From the NCBI GenBank assembly GCA_964537965.1, contig CAZIDB010000101.1, positions 1-16,668 on the forward strand: a DNA stretch of 16,668 nt, given 5' to 3'. A program made the position numbers and the translations under genes. Position 1 is the first letter of the stretch, and every line of letters begins with the position of its first letter. Below the pieces are notes generated by a model. It saw nothing but the letters and a program-made list of their open reading frames with translations, was not told the origin of the DNA and ran no database searches. Shown here in pieces: positions 16,142 through 16,668 of this stretch. Origin of the DNA: SURF-24 sp964537965 (GTDB taxonomy: Bacteria; Bacteroidota; Ignavibacteria; Ignavibacteriales; SURF-24).

Positions 16142-16218
16142 CTGAATTACTATCGATTTACAATTGAGTTACTAACGAATGACAATTGAATTGCCATTGA
16201 ATTACTATTGAATGACAA
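16142..16218. repeat. Seven degenerate 11-bp tandem units
   Basis: Seven consecutive units of exactly 11 bp with no insertion or deletion, consensus close to TTGAATTACTA, with a second flavour TTGAATGACAA. In every unit bases 3 and 4 are GA, base 9 is C and base 11 is A. Eleven is not a multiple of three and the strand shows stops, so it is not a coding repeat. The unit is close to one helical turn of DNA, so each copy would present the same face. The array ends 30 bp after the stop of the NADH dehydrogenase gene. Confidence 0.85.
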
Positions 16219-16248
16219 AATAGCCAGTCAGCCATCATCGCATTAGAA

Positions 16249-16668
16249 TCAGAATAAAGAATCACTCTTTAATTTTTGTTCTTCACTTAAAATACCTTCA
16301 GGCTTGTTCGTAATCAGCCTTATTCCGTTTCTTCTTGTAAAATAAATCCATATCCATTCAATCATTACCCTGTAGCGGTTGCGGAATCCAATAAGGTAAA
16401 GAATATGAATAAAAGACCAGGCAAGCCAGGCGATATAACCGGATAATTTCAGTCCTGCTATTTCTGCAATACCTTTTGCCCTTCCGATTGTAGCCATGCT
16501 TCCTTTATCAAAATATCTGAAGTCTACCCTGGGCTTTCCTTTAATATCCCTATTGATTGTATTAGCAACGTATTTACCCTGCTGAATTGCAACAGGGCAT
16601 ACTCCCGGTAATGGTTTTCCCTTTTCATCAAGAGAAAGAGCAGCATCACCTATTACAAATATTTTAGG
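16249..16668 (-). CDS. Type II NADH:quinone oxidoreductase (NDH-2), C-terminal part only
   Basis: 139 residues are visible; the start is beyond the right edge. The frame is open from the last base of the window to the stop at 16249-16251, and the Met at 16497 is internal, not a start. The first visible residues PKIFVIGDAALSLDEKGKPLPG contain the second FAD-contact motif (V-I-G-D), and GVCPVAIQQGKYVANTI matches the quinone-side helix with its conserved Gln-Gln of NDH-2 enzymes. Next come MATIGRAKGIAEIAGLKLSGYIAW and a hydrophobic, amphipathic C-terminus (IHILYLIGFRNRYRVMIEWIWIYF) that anchors this peripheral flavoprotein to the inner membrane. The enzyme passes electrons from NADH to quinone without proton pumping. 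About two thirds of the protein, including the NADH-binding fold, is missing from view. No terminator hairpin is evident after the stop. Confidence 0.92.
   Translation of the reverse strand, partial: PKIFVIGDAALSLDEKGKPLPGVCPVAIQQGKYVANTINRDIKGKPRVDFRYFDKGSMATIGRAKGIAEIAGLKLSGYIAWLAWSFIHILYLIGFRNRYRVMIEWIWIYFTRRNGIRLITNKPEGILSEEQKLKSDSLF

Larger units (their letters stand above)
15558..16248. repeat. Gene-free region holding a mosaic of degenerate short tandem arrays
   Basis: No reading frame of credible length or composition is present on either strand. By eye the right-hand two thirds divide into successive short arrays, each with its own unit length: 8 bp (15689-15712), 11 bp (15822-15854), 8 bp (15880-15911), 7 bp (15922-15956), 6 bp (15969-15992), 7 bp (15995-16030), 7 bp (16052-16079), 8 bp (16106-16137) and 11 bp (16142-16218). 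Units are imperfect and arrays have 3 to 7 of them. It separates the NADH dehydrogenase gene from the FN3 lipoprotein gene, both on the minus strand, so the lipoprotein promoter should lie at its left end. A near match to the -7 element, TATGATTG on the minus strand, is at 15609-15602. Confidence 0.7.

Noticed and set aside
15822..16218. CRISPR array
   Set aside because: Units are 6-11 bp, degenerate and contiguous. There are no 25-40 bp repeats with unique spacers and no cas genes.
15558..16248. Remnant of an insertion sequence or transposase
   Set aside because: No terminal inverted repeats, target duplications or transposase fragments could be found in any frame.
16249..16497. Stand-alone 82-residue protein starting at 16497
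   Set aside because: The frame continues upstream to the window edge with typical NDH-2 sequence, so the Met at 16497 is internal to a truncated larger gene.

Overview
All credible genes in this window lie on the minus strand, so they are read from high to low coordinates. The DNA is AT-rich. The gene content points to the Bacteroidota/Chlorobiota side of the tree, most likely an Ignavibacteria-like organism: a DUF4783-type protein, a very large NtrY-like kinase, an FN3 lipoprotein, a TonB-dependent receptor, and a TAnnTTTG-type promoter element. This placement is inference from style; there is no rRNA or other phylogenetic marker here.

Layout, right to left in transcription order. (1) 16249-16668 is the C-terminal third of a type II NADH dehydrogenase, cut by the window edge. 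(2) 15558-16248 is a gene-free stretch of about 690 bp. Most of its right part is a mosaic of short degenerate tandem arrays with different periods (6, 7, 8 and 11 bp). This is the strangest thing in the window. (3) 14733-15557 encodes an FN3-domain lipoprotein, followed by a clear hairpin terminator. (4) 14633 down to 6267 looks like one operon: a secreted DUF4783-like protein, a 1276-residue NtrY-like histidine kinase with about 12 membrane segments, an AddA-like UvrD helicase-nuclease with a probable Fe-S nuclease domain, and an RDD membrane protein. Gaps are 2, 22 and 3 bp. (5) After an 82-bp gap come a small split-barrel (PNPOx-like) protein and a lipoprotein N-acetylmuramoyl-L-alanine amidase, overlapping by 8 bp. 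(6) After a 216-bp gap comes a three-gene signalling unit running off the left edge: a TonB-dependent receptor, a YfiR/HmsC-like (DUF4154) periplasmic protein, and a membrane sensor with a CHASE8-like periplasmic domain, HAMP, GAF and two PAS domains. Its output domain lies outside the window.

Unit 6 reads as an outer membrane-periplasm-inner membrane relay resembling the YfiBNR system of Pseudomonas, with a TonB receptor in the place of the outer-membrane lipoprotein YfiB. Unit 4 joins envelope sensing to DNA repair for no obvious reason. Two large sensor proteins are present, but no response regulator is visible. No tRNA, rRNA, CRISPR array, transposase or prophage gene was seen.
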